Below, piece after piece: positions 1-8,611 of a DNA stretch of 64,000 nt. The position numbers and the translations under genes were made by a program. The notes under the pieces were generated by a model. That model was not told where the DNA came from and did no database searches. It saw only the letters and a list, made by a program, of their open reading frames with translations. The DNA is taken from positions 124,001 through 188,000 of the forward strand of contig NZ_NWUO01000003.1 of the NCBI RefSeq assembly GCF_002895925.1. Direction: 5' to 3'. Every line of letters starts with the position of its first letter. The first letter of the stretch is position 1. Source of the DNA: Mixta theicola (GTDB lineage: Bacteria > Pseudomonadota > Gammaproteobacteria > Enterobacterales > Enterobacteriaceae).

Positions 1-981
1 GTTTCAGGCATCATTTTGAAACGCAACTTTGTTGAAGGCACCGATGTTAGGGCTGGCGAATCGCTGTATCAGATCGATCCGGCACCTTATCAGGCTGCCT
101 ATAACAGCGCGAAAGGCGACCTCGCTCAGGCCCAGGCCAATGCCCAAATCGCTGCGGTAACGGTAAAACGCTATCAGCCGCTGCTGGGAACGAAATATAT
201 CAGCCAGCAGGATTACGATCAGGCGATGGCCACGCAAAGCCAGACGGCCGCCGCTGTCGCGGTAGCCAAGGCCAGCGTGGAAACGGCGCGTATCAATCTG
301 GCCTACACCAAGGTAACGTCTCCGATTAGCGGCCGTATCGGCAAATCCTCCGTGACCGAAGGCGCGCTGGTGCAGAGTGGCCAAACCACCGCCCTGGCTA
401 CCGTACAACAGCTCGATCCGATGTATGTCGACGTTACGCAGTCCAGCGATGAATACATGCGCTTGCGTAAGGAGCTGGAATCGGGCCAGTTACAGCAAAC
501 CGACGGCAAAGCCAACGTGACGCTGATGATGTCTGATGGTAGCGACTATCAGCAGCCGGGTACGCTGGAATTCTCGGATGTTACCGTTGATGAGACCACC
601 GGCTCGATTACGCTGCGTGCGGTCTTCCCGAATCCGGATAATCGTCTGCTGCCGGGAATGTTCGTCCGTGCGCGTCTGGAAGAAGGCACCAATCCAAACG
701 CTATTCTGGTTCCGCAACAGGCGGTAACCCGTACGCCAACCGGTCAGGCAACGGTGATGGTCGTGGGTCAGGACAACAAAGTGGCCGTGCGTACCGTAAA
801 CGCTCAGCAGGCCATTGGTGATAAGTGGCTGGTAACCCAGGGCGTACAGGCTGGCGATCGCGTTATTTCGGTCGGTCTCCAGCGTGCAAAACCTGGCGTG
901 CAGGTCACACCGCAGGAAGTAACAGATGACGCTAAAGCGAATCAACAGTCGCCAACGCAATCTGAAAAACCTCAGTCTTAA
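1..981 (+). CDS. acrA: AcrA, periplasmic adaptor of the AcrAB-TolC multidrug efflux pump (5' end cut by window)
   Basis: Membrane-fusion lipoprotein that bridges AcrB in the inner membrane to TolC in the outer membrane. The reading frame is open from base 1, so the first roughly 70 residues (signal peptide, lipobox cysteine, first membrane-proximal strands) lie outside the window; 326 residues are visible against about 397 in E. coli. The first visible residues (VSGIILKRNFVEG) are the lipoyl-domain motif. They are followed by the long alpha-helical coiled-coil hairpin (roughly visible residues 30-100), then the second lipoyl half with the motif SPISGRIGKS, and beta-barrel domains containing LLPGMFVRARLEEG. 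acrB follows after 17 bases with its own ribosome-binding site, the usual operon. Near identity of motifs to enterobacterial AcrA makes the call secure. Confidence 0.97.
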   Translation, partial: VSGIILKRNFVEGTDVRAGESLYQIDPAPYQAAYNSAKGDLAQAQANAQIAAVTVKRYQPLLGTKYISQQDYDQAMATQSQTAAAVAVAKASVETARINLAYTKVTSPISGRIGKSSVTEGALVQSGQTTALATVQQLDPMYVDVTQSSDEYMRLRKELESGQLQQTDGKANVTLMMSDGSDYQQPGTLEFSDVTVDETTGSITLRAVFPNPDNRLLPGMFVRARLEEGTNPNAILVPQQAVTRTPTGQATVMVVGQDNKVAVRTVNAQQAIGDKWLVTQGVQAGDRVISVGLQRAKPGVQVTPQEVTDDAKANQQSPTQSEKPQS

Positions 982-998
982 ACAGGAGCCACTGATAC

Positions 999-3900
999 AT
1001 GGCTAAGTTCTTTATCGATCGCCCCATATTCGCGTGGGTAATCGCCATTATTATTATGCTGGCGGGTGCGCTATCGATTCTTAAGCTGCCGATTGAGCAA
1101 TATCCGAACGTTGCTCCTGTAGCGATACAGATTAACGCGACCTACCCAGGGGCGGATGCTAAAACGCTGCAGGACTCGGTAACGCAGGTTATTGAGCAAA
1201 ATATGAACGGCATTGATGGACTGATGTATATGTCCTCAAGCAGCGATTCATCCGGCTCGCTGCAGCTTACCCTTTCCTTCCAGTCTGGTACCGATGCGGA
1301 CATCGCCCAGGTGCAGGTGCAGAACAAACTGCAGTTGGCGATGCCGCTTCTGCCGCAGGAAGTTCAGCAACAGGGCATCCAGGTTAAAAAATCCTCCAGC
1401 AGCTTCCTGATGGTTGCGGGCTTTGTGAGTGAAGATGGCAGCATGACGCAGAACGATATTGCGGACTTTGTCTCTTCTAACATCAAAGATCCTATCAGCC
1501 GTACTAGCGGGGTGGGCGACACGCAGCTGTTTGGTGCGCAGTATGCTATGCGTATCTGGATGGATCCGCATAAGCTGAATAACTATCAGCTGACGCCGGT
1601 TGACGTGATAAGCGCGATTTCCGCGCAAAACGCCCAGGTAGCGGCCGGTCAGCTGGGCGGTACGCCGCCGGTGAAAGGCCAACAGCTTAACGCCTCGATT
1701 ATTGCGCAAACGCGCCTGACCTCCACGGAAGAGTTCGGTAAAATCTTACTGAAGGTTAATCCGGATGGATCTCAGGTTCGTCTGCGTGACGTGGCAACTA
1801 TTGAGCTGGGCGGTGAGAACTATGAAATCATCGCGCGCTTTAACGGTCAGCCTGCCTCCGGTCTCGGGATTAAGCTGGCAACCGGCGCCAACGCGCTGGA
1901 TACTGCCGAAGCGGTAAAAGCCGAGCTGGCACAGCTTTCCCCTACTTTCCCCGCCGGGCTGAAAGTGGTTTATCCTTATGACACCACGCCGTTTGTTAAG
2001 ATCTCTATCTTTGAGGTTGTAAAAACGCTGTTCGAAGCCATTGTGCTGGTGTTCTTGGTGATGTACCTGTTCCTGCAAAACTTCCGCGCCACGCTAATCC
2101 CAACGATTGCGGTGCCGGTTGTTCTGTTAGGAACGTTCGCCATTATTAGCGCGTTCGGCTACTCGATAAATACCCTGACCATGTTCGGTATGGTGCTGGC
2201 TATCGGCCTGTTGGTGGATGACGCCATCGTGGTGGTAGAAAACGTCGAGCGCGTCATGGCTGAAGAAGGGCTGTCGCCAAAAGAGGCGACGCGTAAATCG
2301 ATGGGGCAGATCCAAAGCGCACTGGTCGGTATCGCGCTGGTTCTCTCCGCCGTATTTATACCGATGGCCTTCTTTGGCGGCGCGACCGGGGTTATCTATC
2401 GGCAGTTCTCCATTACGATTGTTTCCGCAATGATATTGTCGGTTATCGTCGCATTGATTCTGACCCCCGCGCTCTGCGCCACCATGCTTAAGCCGATCAA
2501 AAAAGGCGATCACGGCAAAACCACCGGTTTCTTCGGCTGGTTTAACCGCCTGTTTGACAAAAGCACTAACCACTATGTGGATAGCGTTGGGCATATCGTG
2601 CGCAGCACCGGTCGTTATCTGCTGCTCTATCTGCTGATTGTAGTAGGCATGGCCGTACTGTTTATGCGTCTGCCCACCTCGTTCCTGCCGGAAGAAGACC
2701 AGGGGCTGCTGTTGACGCAGGCTCAGCTGCCGGCCGGCGCAACGCAGGAGCGTACCCAGAAGGTGCTCGATCAGATCTCTCACTATTATCTGACCAAAGA
2801 GAAAGCTAACGTCCAGTCGGTGTTTACGGTTAACGGCTTCGGCTTTGCGGGTCGTGGACAGAACACCGGTATCGCCTTCGTCAGCCTTAAGCCGTGGGAA
2901 GAGCGTAGCGGCTCAGAAAACAAGGTGCCGGCGATTGCGGGTCGCGCCATGCAGGCGTTGGGCGCGATTAAAGATGCTATGGCCATTCCATTTAACCTGC
3001 CAGCAATTATCGAACTGGGTAACGCTACCGGCTTCGACTTTGAGCTGATCGATCAGGCTGGCCTGGGGCATGATAAGCTGATGCAGGCGCGTAATCAGCT
3101 TCTGGGCATGGCGGCACAGCATCCTGATACGTTAGTCGGCATGCGTCCTAACGGTCTGGAAGATACCCCGCAGTACAAGCTGACGGTCGATCAGGAAAAG
3201 GCTCAGGCGCTGGGCGTTTCCATTTCCGATATTAACACTACGCTGGGTGCTGCCTGGGGTGGCTCGTACGTTAACGACTTTATCGATCGTGGCCGCGTGA
3301 AAAAAGTGTATGTGATGGGTAAAGCCGAGTCACGTATGCTGCCGAACGACATCAATAAATGGTATGTACGCGCCTCTAACGGCGAAATGGTGCCCTTCTC
3401 GGCCTTCTCTTCCGCGCAATGGCAATATGGTTCGCCGCGTCTGGAGCGCTATAACGGTCTGCCATCCATGGAGATCATGGGTCAGGCGGCACCGGGCCGC
3501 AGTTCGGGTGATGCGATGGCTCTGATGGAACAGCTTGCTTCGAAGCTGCCTCAGGGCATTGGCTATGACTGGACCGGTATGTCCTATCAGGAACGCCTCT
3601 CTGGTAACCAGGCGCCTGCGCTCTATGCCATTTCGCTGATTGTGGTGTTCCTGTGTCTGGCGGCGCTCTATGAGAGCTGGTCAATTCCGTTCGCCGTTAT
3701 GCTGGTAGTGCCGTTAGGGGTTATCGGTGCCCTGATCTTTACCACGCTGCGCGGACTGAGTAACGACGTCTACTTTGTGGTGGGCCTGTTGACTACCGTG
3801 GGGCTGTCGGCGAAAAACGCCATATTAATTGTTGAATTCGCCAAAGATCTGATGGAAAAAGAGGGCAAAGGACTGGTAGAAGCCACGCTGGAAGCAACCC

Positions 3901-4148
3901 GCATGCGTCTGCGTCCTATCCTGATGACCTCCCTGGCCTTTATTCTGGGCGTATTGCCGTTGGCTATCAGTACCGGCGCAGGCTCCGGTGCTCAGAACGC
4001 GGTAGGTACAGGCGTAATGGGTGGTATGGTTACCGCTACCATTCTGGCTATCTTCTTTGTTCCGGTGTTCTTCGTTGTGGTGCGTCGCCGCTTCGGCAAA
4101 CATAAGGATGAGCTGGAACAAGGCCATCCTGTTGAACAGCAACATTAA
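999..4148 (+). CDS. acrB: AcrB, RND proton-driven multidrug efflux transporter
   Basis: Inner-membrane trimeric pump that exports drugs, bile salts and dyes through AcrA and TolC using the proton gradient. It has 1049 residues, the family length. The N-terminus [14 protein letters not shown] opens into TM1. The proton-relay aspartates are visible in TM4 ([16 protein letters not shown]) and the partner lysine in TM10 ([16 protein letters not shown]). Two large periplasmic loops, about residues 30-335 and 560-870, hold the porter and docking domains. The start follows AGGAG at a normal distance, 17 bases after acrA. An intrinsic terminator lies about 20 bases after the stop, so acrAB is a two-gene unit here. 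Confidence 0.98.
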   Translation: MAKFFIDRPIFAWVIAIIIMLAGALSILKLPIEQYPNVAPVAIQINATYPGADAKTLQDSVTQVIEQNMNGIDGLMYMSSSSDSSGSLQLTLSFQSGTDADIAQVQVQNKLQLAMPLLPQEVQQQGIQVKKSSSSFLMVAGFVSEDGSMTQNDIADFVSSNIKDPISRTSGVGDTQLFGAQYAMRIWMDPHKLNNYQLTPVDVISAISAQNAQVAAGQLGGTPPVKGQQLNASIIAQTRLTSTEEFGKILLKVNPDGSQVRLRDVATIELGGENYEIIARFNGQPASGLGIKLATGANALDTAEAVKAELAQLSPTFPAGLKVVYPYDTTPFVKISIFEVVKTLFEAIVLVFLVMYLFLQNFRATLIPTIAVPVVLLGTFAIISAFGYSINTLTMFGMVLAIGLLVDDAIVVVENVERVMAEEGLSPKEATRKSMGQIQSALVGIALVLSAVFIPMAFFGGATGVIYRQFSITIVSAMILSVIVALILTPALCATMLKPIKKGDHGKTTGFFGWFNRLFDKSTNHYVDSVGHIVRSTGRYLLLYLLIVVGMAVLFMRLPTSFLPEEDQGLLLTQAQLPAGATQERTQKVLDQISHYYLTKEKANVQSVFTVNGFGFAGRGQNTGIAFVSLKPWEERSGSENKVPAIAGRAMQALGAIKDAMAIPFNLPAIIELGNATGFDFELIDQAGLGHDKLMQARNQLLGMAAQHPDTLVGMRPNGLEDTPQYKLTVDQEKAQALGVSISDINTTLGAAWGGSYVNDFIDRGRVKKVYVMGKAESRMLPNDINKWYVRASNGEMVPFSAFSSAQWQYGSPRLERYNGLPSMEIMGQAAPGRSSGDAMALMEQLASKLPQGIGYDWTGMSYQERLSGNQAPALYAISLIVVFLCLAALYESWSIPFAVMLVVPLGVIGALIFTTLRGLSNDVYFVVGLLTTVGLSAKNAILIVEFAKDLMEKEGKGLVEATLEATRMRLRPILMTSLAFILGVLPLAISTGAGSGAQNAVGTGVMGGMVTATILAIFFVPVFFVVVRRRFGKHKDELEQGHPVEQQH

Positions 4149-4168
4149 TTAACGTTATATACTCTCCG

Positions 4169-4195
4169 GAGGCCACTTAGGTGGCCTCTTTTTTT
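4169..4195 (+). terminator. Rho-independent terminator of acrAB
   Basis: A perfect 8-bp stem (GAGGCCAC / GTGGCCTC) with a TTAG loop is followed by seven T. It starts 20 bases after the acrB stop codon. Confidence 0.92.
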
Positions 4196-4311
4196 ATGCA
4201 TCGTCAGGCTCCGCCAACCCTCCCCTCACGCCTTTTATCCCCGGCGCGTGTTTAAGAATCTTTGTACGTACTGTTCCAGCCCGTTGCATAAACCAAATGA
4301 AAGGCGCATAA

Positions 4312-4334
4312 TAATTGTTATGATATAACATATC
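4312..4334 (+). promoter_or_regulatory. Probable Zur operator upstream of rpmE2-rpmJ2
   Basis: The stretch contains the inverted repeat GTTAT-g-ATAAC inside an AT-rich palindrome (core TTGTTATGATATAACAT). This fits the enterobacterial Zur box as I recall it (TGTTATA-n-TATAACA). It ends 13 bases before the rpmE2 start, where bound repressor would block transcription. The match is to a remembered consensus, not to a scored matrix. Confidence 0.75.
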
Positions 4335-4347
4335 AAAAGGAGCAATA

Positions 4348-4605
4348 ATGAAACCGGGTATTCATCCTCATTACCGTACCGTCGTTTTTCACGACACCAG
4401 CGCCGATCACTATTTTAAAACCGGTTCGACGATTAAAACCGATCGGACGATGGAAATTAATGGCGAAATCTTCCCTTACGTTGCGCTGGAGGTTTCTTCC
4501 GCTTCCCATCCGCACTATACGGGCAAGCAGAAAGACTACAGCCGTGAAGGGAGCTCTGCGCGTTTCAATCAACGCTACGGCCGTTTTTTTGCTAAGAGTG
4601 ATTAA
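4348..4605 (+). CDS. ykgM: Ribosomal protein L31 type B (zinc-independent paralogue)
   Basis: Also called rpmE2. This is an 85-residue protein with the L31 signature ([13 protein letters not shown] near the N-terminus, [10 protein letters not shown] at the C-terminus). It contains no cysteine at all, so it lacks the CxxC zinc ligands of the housekeeping L31. Known role: under zinc starvation such C-minus paralogues replace zinc-bound L31 on ribosomes and release zinc. The Zur-like operator immediately upstream supports zinc-repressed expression. Good ribosome-binding site (AAAAGGAG). rpmJ2 follows 15 bases later, so the two are probably co-transcribed. Confidence 0.95.
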   Translation: MKPGIHPHYRTVVFHDTSADHYFKTGSTIKTDRTMEINGEIFPYVALEVSSASHPHYTGKQKDYSREGSSARFNQRYGRFFAKSD

Positions 4606-4620
4606 GGAGAAGGAAGGATT

Positions 4621-4761
4621 ATGAAAGTTTTAAGCTCGTTGCGCGCCGCTAAGTTACGCCATAAGGAGTGCAAGATAGTCCGTCGGCACGGTCGCGTATA
4701 TGTGATTTGTAAAAGTAATCCACACTTTAAAGCGGTTCAGGGCGGAAAGAAAAAACGTTAA
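4621..4761 (+). CDS. ykgO: Ribosomal protein L36 type B (zinc-independent paralogue)
   Basis: Also called rpmJ2. The 46 residues begin [14 protein letters not shown] and end GGKKKR, the same length and pattern as E. coli YkgO. The first cysteine of the canonical L36 zinc knuckle (Cys11 in zinc-type L36) is replaced; only Cys17 and Cys30 remain, so a four-ligand zinc site cannot form. Start choice: ATG after AAGGAGAAGGA. It lies 15 bases after ykgM and shares its Zur-like control region. The role is as a substitute L36 during zinc limitation, by family knowledge. Confidence 0.93.
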   Translation: MKVLSSLRAAKLRHKECKIVRRHGRVYVICKSNPHFKAVQGGKKKR

Positions 4762-5110
4762 ACGCGTGCAGGCTGGCGATTCTGCTGGCCTGATATAACC
4801 TGCTTTTTCTTCAGCGTTTTTTAAATACCTGATTCCGGCCGCAATAACAATGAGCGATCCGCGGTGGTTTAAGCCGTGATTGTAAGAAAATTGTATCCTT
4901 TTATGTCAATAAAACAGGCTATTTAACCCTTATTGTTGCTTTAAACTCAGAAAATTCAACAGGCTGTGTTTACATTAGCTACCCAGAATCGAGTTAATGC
5001 GTGACATCTACTGGCATAAAATCAGGTCAACCTTTAATTAACCTTGCTTGTCTTCTGGCATACTTAATCTCACTCTTATCTTAACCCCTGATAAACTCTG
5101 CGGAGGTAAA
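4762..5110. other. Intergenic region between ykgO and the next small gene
   Basis: This 349-base, AT-rich stretch has no supported gene. A hairpin of about 9 bp (CAGGC arm at about 4767, GCCTG arm at about 4786, with two G-T pairs) follows ykgO but has no adjoining T-run, so it is a poor terminator. I could not fix a convincing promoter for the downstream gene. Confidence 0.4.
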
Positions 5111-5464
5111 GTGCGAAAAATTATCCCGTGCGATATTTTGCAAGTTGACAGAGATCCGCTAAAATTAAAAAATATCATTTTACAGAATATTCCCAAAATA
5201 GAAAAAATGCTGATCGGAGACCTACAATGGTATTCGCAAAATGCACTTTTAGTTCCGGGATCGGTTAACGTTATTTCTGTAGAGCCCATAAGTAACGACA
5301 GATATAAACTGTACTATCAATTCGACTGGAATGTATTCAATGCCTGTCTTGACATTAATCAGACAGAAACCCAACGGGAAAGTGTTGAATTTGAAGTAAT
5401 TCCTGGCGCACTGGCCTTTAACTTTATTGATGATACGCGTCCTTCTACTGCCGATGAACTATAA
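5111..5464 (+). CDS. Conserved-looking hypothetical protein (117 aa), GTG start
   Basis: I do not recognise this family. The GTG start at 5111 is chosen because a strong Shine-Dalgarno (GGAGG) sits 4 bases before it; the frame is open further upstream (to a TTG at 5048) but without a ribosome-binding site. The product (VRKIIPCDIL... to ...RPSTADEL) is acidic towards the C-terminus and has no signal peptide or membrane span. It has a middle segment rich in aromatic and Asn residues (YYQFDWNVFNACLDI). It lies between the zinc-response ribosomal genes and tomB-hha, in place of E. coli's maa/ylaC genes. The base composition is richer in A and T than the flanking housekeeping genes. Function unknown. 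Confidence 0.7.
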   Translation: MRKIIPCDILQVDRDPLKLKNIILQNIPKIEKMLIGDLQWYSQNALLVPGSVNVISVEPISNDRYKLYYQFDWNVFNACLDINQTETQRESVEFEVIPGALAFNFIDDTRPSTADEL

Positions 5465-5512
5465 CTTTACTCATACCTTATCTGAAAAGAGCAAGCTTAC
5501 GTTATATTTACC

Positions 5513-5541
5513 TTGTCTGATTAACTAACGAAACTTAATAT
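5513..5541 (+). promoter_or_regulatory. Candidate sigma-70 promoter for tomB-hha
   Basis: -35 TTGTCT and -10 TAATAT are separated by 17 bases, about 70 bases upstream of the tomB start. Visual match only. Confidence 0.5.
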
Positions 5542-5612
5542 TAACCATATAGTACAGTGCTTTTTTCGCTGTTTCGCATGCAGACAATGGTCGATGTATG
5601 GAGGGAAAAAAG

Positions 5613-5993
5613 ATGGACGAATACTCACCGAAGCGGCATGATATTGCCCAGTTGAATTTCTTGTGTGAGAATCTGTACGACGAAAGTATGGCAACGTTGG
5701 GTGACAGCCATCATGGCTGGGTCAACGATCCTACGTCTGCTTCTAATTTACAACTTAATGACCTAATCGAACATATTGCTTCATTCACTATGAATTATAA
5801 AATAAAGCATGCTGGCGATGAGGATCTCATTGTTCAAATTGATGATTACCTCGATGATACTTTTATGCTATTCAGTAATTACGGCATTAATGTTCAGGAT
5901 CTGCAACGCTGGCAGCGTTCTGCCAGACGTTTGTTTAACCTTTTCGCAGAAGAGTGCGCCCAGCTTCCTTTACAGCCAAGCCATTCGTTTTAG
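5613..5993 (+). CDS. tomB: TomB, Hha toxicity modulator (biofilm regulator, antitoxin-like)
   Basis: The 126-residue cytosolic protein, formerly YbaJ, is reported to counter Hha toxicity and to affect conjugation and biofilm formation. The N-terminus MDEYSPKRHDIAQL and the blocks HGWVNDPTSA, LNDLIEHIA and DDTFMLFSNYGIN are those of E. coli TomB. An upstream in-frame ATG at 5598 is rejected because the true start at 5613 has GGAGGG 7 bases before it and matches the family. hha follows after 27 bases on the same strand, the conserved pair. The C-terminus (about the last 15 residues) differs from E. coli. Confidence 0.94.
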   Translation: MDEYSPKRHDIAQLNFLCENLYDESMATLGDSHHGWVNDPTSASNLQLNDLIEHIASFTMNYKIKHAGDEDLIVQIDDYLDDTFMLFSNYGINVQDLQRWQRSARRLFNLFAEECAQLPLQPSHSF

Positions 5994-6020
5994 CAACCAT
6001 TCATTTATTATGGTTTAACC

Positions 6021-6239
6021 ATGACAGAAAAAATTATGACCAAAACTGACTATCTGATGCGCTTAAGGCGTTGCCGATCAATTGATACGCTTGAGCGTGT
6101 TATTGAAAAAAATAAATATGAATTACCGGATGATGAGTTGGCCGTTTTTTATTCCGCCGCCGATCATCGCCTGGCTGAATTAACGATGAATAAGCTGTAC
6201 GATAAAGTACCGGTATCCGTATGGAAATATGTACGCTAA
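6021..6239 (+). CDS. hha: Hha, haemolysin expression-modulating nucleoid protein
   Basis: The 72-residue H-NS partner helps silence horizontally acquired and virulence genes. The sequence is nearly that of E. coli Hha: [49 protein letters not shown], ending SVWKYVR (quoted in parts). No clear Shine-Dalgarno precedes the ATG (TTATGGTTTAACC), so translation may depend on coupling to tomB 27 bases upstream. It lacks a strong terminator and runs toward the 3' end of the oppositely oriented ffs gene. Confidence 0.96.
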   Translation: MTEKIMTKTDYLMRLRRCRSIDTLERVIEKNKYELPDDELAVFYSAADHRLAELTMNKLYDKVPVSVWKYVR

Positions 6240-6270
6240 ATAGATAATAAATTGCGGGATGGGTAAAAAT

Positions 6271-6383
6271 GGTGGGGGCCCTGCCAGCTACATCCCGGCA
6301 CACGCGTTACCTGCTGCGGCTGCTTCCTTCCGGACCTGACCGAATTCACAAGTTAGCGTTGCGGGAGAACCAACCGGGCCCCC
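6271..6383 (-). ncRNA. ffs: 4.5S RNA, signal recognition particle RNA
   Basis: The minus strand reads GGGGGCCCGGTTGGTTCTCC at its 5' end and carries the universally conserved SRP domain IV with the GGAAGGAAGCAGCC-type loop (CCTTCCGG on the plus strand at about 6327-6334). The terminal GGGGG / CCCCC ends pair with each other. About 113 nt, against 114 nt in E. coli. It forms the SRP with Ffh and targets membrane proteins to SecYEG. The mature ends are inferred from the E. coli RNA. Confidence 0.95.
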
Positions 6384-6412
6384 ATTGACGCGCTCCGTTA
6401 CAGAGCGGAGGC

Positions 6413-6441
6413 ATTATCAATGATGCCCGGGGTAAATGCAA
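6413..6441 (-). promoter_or_regulatory. ffs promoter with GC-rich discriminator
   Basis: On the minus strand, -35 TTGCAT, a 17-base spacer and -10 GATAAT are followed by GCCTCCGC, a GC-rich discriminator typical of stringently controlled stable-RNA promoters. Predicted initiation gives a leader of about 23-24 nt before mature 4.5S RNA, matching the E. coli precursor, which RNase P trims. Confidence 0.8.
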
Positions 6442-6588
6442 GCCGCACGCCCGCAATCGTTGTTTTATTAAACAACTTCCTGCTTTTCTTTGATAATTTT
6501 CTCTCGTCATTCGTTTACAGGTTTTGCATATTTCTTCAGACGCTGCTTTTTGCGAGGATAAAGCGCAGGCCATAAAGCAGGAGCAGCT

Positions 6589-6897
6589 ATGGAAAATGAT
6601 TCTTTCTCACAGCGCGTTATACAGGTTATCGCCGCTATTCCCTGCGGAACCGTTGCCACCTACGGCGACGTAGCGCGACTGGCCGGCTCGCCGCGTGCAG
6701 CACGCCAGGTTGGCGGGTTGCTAAAACGTCTGCCCGCCGATAGTCGCCTGCCCTGGCATCGAATTATTAACCGCCACGGACAAATTTCGCTGCAGGGCGA
6801 TGATTTACTGCGCCAGCGTGATGCGCTGGAGGCGGAAGGGATTGAAATCAGTGACGAAGGACAGGTCGATCTGGCGCGCTACCGCTGGCAATGGTAA
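6589..6897 (+). CDS. atl: Atl, alkyltransferase-like DNA damage recognition protein
   Basis: Formerly ybaZ. The 102-residue relative of the O6-methylguanine transferase C-terminal domain binds alkylated DNA and hands it to nucleotide excision repair. The helix-turn-helix region (GTVATYGDVARLAGSPRAAR) is followed by the diagnostic PWHR motif. There tryptophan replaces the acceptor cysteine of the PCHR motif, so the protein cannot transfer alkyl groups itself. Start ATG at 6589 follows GGAGCAGCT. It is single-gene, between ffs and the convergent ybaY. Confidence 0.94.
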   Translation: MENDSFSQRVIQVIAAIPCGTVATYGDVARLAGSPRAARQVGGLLKRLPADSRLPWHRIINRHGQISLQGDDLLRQRDALEAEGIEISDEGQVDLARYRWQW

Positions 6898-6928
6898 GGG
6901 GCCAGCAACGCTGGCCCAATAAACGCGC

Positions 6929-7483
6929 TTAAAAGCTGGTTGGCGCAGGTATCGATGAGGATGGCGTAACCTGAGTCGGCGACGTTGCCGGAACGGTAGT
7001 CACGGCGCCGCTTTGGGTCGGTATCGCTACCGATGTCGCAGGCACCAGAGTTAAATCGATTTTTGTACCGCCATGATTAACTGCCGTTTTAACCGAGTCG
7101 GTCATAAAGATGACTTTATTATTCTGCGTGATCGCGGCGCTTAAGAGAATGCGCGCGTCAGGCTGAATATCGGCCGGATTAAAGGGCAAGACGAAATGGA
7201 ACGGCGCCTGTTTGCCCTGGGTAACGACAACGCGCTGCGCCAGTACTTTGGCCGGTGCGTTAGCCAGGGATGCGTCTGAAAGCGTTACCGTTAATGCCGC
7301 GTCGGGCGGTAACGCTATTTTTTGCCGAATATAAATCGAACCGCTCACGTTTGGCTGGGCAATAACCGGTTGTCCTGCTAACTCTGCGCCCGGAGCCGGA
7401 ACGGGAATATTTGCACTTTTATCTGCACAACCTGCAAGGGCAACGGCCAGCGCTGCTCCGCTCATTACATGCCAGAATTTCAT
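6929..7483 (-). CDS. ybaY: YbaY family outer-membrane lipoprotein
   Basis: The 184-residue lipoprotein has the signal peptide MKFWHVMSGAALAVALAGC, with lipobox LAGC and lipidated Cys19. Residue +2 is Ala, so Lol export to the outer membrane is expected. The central domain (about residues 45-145: GSIYIRQKIALPPDAALTV, DPARILLSAAI-like strands) is the YscW/YbaY-type beta domain. The tail from about residue 150 is rich in Pro, Thr and Ser and looks disordered. Its molecular role is not established. It converges with atl and is divergent from tesB, as in E. coli. Confidence 0.9.
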   Translation of the reverse strand: MKFWHVMSGAALAVALAGCADKSANIPVPAPGAELAGQPVIAQPNVSGSIYIRQKIALPPDAALTVTLSDASLANAPAKVLAQRVVVTQGKQAPFHFVLPFNPADIQPDARILLSAAITQNNKVIFMTDSVKTAVNHGGTKIDLTLVPATSVAIPTQSGAVTTVPATSPTQVTPSSSIPAPTSF

Positions 7484-7699
7484 TGATAACTTCTCCTTCT
7501 GATCAATGTCGTATCGGCGACAAATTGGCCGAAACAGCTATAAGGGGCTGTATGTGCTTAATTCTGGCACAGGATCTACTTTTTTACCTGGCGGCTGCCG
7601 GGTTCATTTTTATTAACTGAAACTTTAGCGTCTGTCGACGGTTGCAGGAACTGGTCGGATCTCGCAAACTAAACCGGTAATGTTATCGAGGAACGTCTC

Positions 7700-8560
7700 A
7701 TGAGCCAGGCATTAAAAAATTTACTTAATCTGTTGCAGCTGGAAAAAATTGAGGAAGGCCTGTTTCGCGGCCAAAGCGAGGATTTAGGTCTGCGCCAGGT
7801 ATTTGGTGGGCAGGTAGTCGGCCAGGCGCTGCATGCGGCCAAGCAAACCGTACCTGCCGAACGTAATATTCACTCTTTCCATAGCTACTTCTTACGTCCC
7901 GGCGATAGCCAGAAAGCGATTATTTATGACGTCGAAACGCTGCGTGACGGTCACAGCTTTAGCGCGCGTCGCGTTGCCGCTATTCAGAACGGTCAGCCTA
8001 TTTTCTATATGACCGCCTCTTTCCAGGCACCGGAAACCGGTTTTGAACATCAAAAACCGATGCCTGACGTTCCTGGCCCGGAAGGCTTACCCGACGAGAC
8101 GGAAATCGCCCAACGGCTGGCCGCCATGATCCCGGAAAAGATCCGCGCGAAGTTCCTCGCCGAGAAGCCGTTAGATATTCGTCCGGTGACGTTCCACAAT
8201 CCGTTAAAGGGCCATGTCGATTTGCCGACGCGCCAGGTATGGTTACGCGCTAACGGCGTAATGCCTGACGACGCGCGTATCCATCAATATTTGCTGGGCT
8301 ACGCTTCCGATCTTAATTTTCTCCCGGTTGCGCTTCAGCCGCACGGCAAAGGTTTTCTTGAGCCGGGCATGCAGGTAGCCACCATCGATCATTCTATGTG
8401 GTTTCATCGGGCGGTCGATTTAAATCAGTGGCTGTTATACAGCGTGGAAAGCACCTCGGCCTCCGGGGCGCGCGGCTTTGTACGCGGAGAATTTTATACG
8501 CAGGAAGGAATACTGGTTGCTTCAACCGTGCAGGAAGGCGTAATGCGCCAACGCAGCTGA
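7700..8560 (+). CDS. tesB: Acyl-CoA thioesterase II
   Basis: This cytosolic double-hotdog thioesterase hydrolyses medium- and long-chain acyl-CoA to the free acid and CoA. The 286 residues match E. coli TesB throughout: [35 protein letters not shown]. The catalytic triad context is visible: Asp in [11 protein letters not shown] (about 204), Thr near IDHSMWFHR, Gln in STVQEGVMR (about 278). Start ATG follows GAGGAACGTCTC. A long bidirectional hairpin separates it from convergent amtB. Confidence 0.97.
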   Translation: MSQALKNLLNLLQLEKIEEGLFRGQSEDLGLRQVFGGQVVGQALHAAKQTVPAERNIHSFHSYFLRPGDSQKAIIYDVETLRDGHSFSARRVAAIQNGQPIFYMTASFQAPETGFEHQKPMPDVPGPEGLPDETEIAQRLAAMIPEKIRAKFLAEKPLDIRPVTFHNPLKGHVDLPTRQVWLRANGVMPDDARIHQYLLGYASDLNFLPVALQPHGKGFLEPGMQVATIDHSMWFHRAVDLNQWLLYSVESTSASGARGFVRGEFYTQEGILVASTVQEGVMRQRS

Positions 8561-8568
8561 TACGATCA

Positions 8569-8599
8569 AACAGGACGATGCCGGGCATCGTCCTGTTTT
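8569..8599. terminator. Bidirectional terminator between tesB and amtB
   Basis: A perfect 12-bp stem (AACAGGACGATG / CATCGTCCTGTT) with loop CCGGG has T-rich flanks on both strands, between convergent genes. Confidence 0.85.
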
Positions 8600-8611
8600 G
8601 GTTAATTCAGA

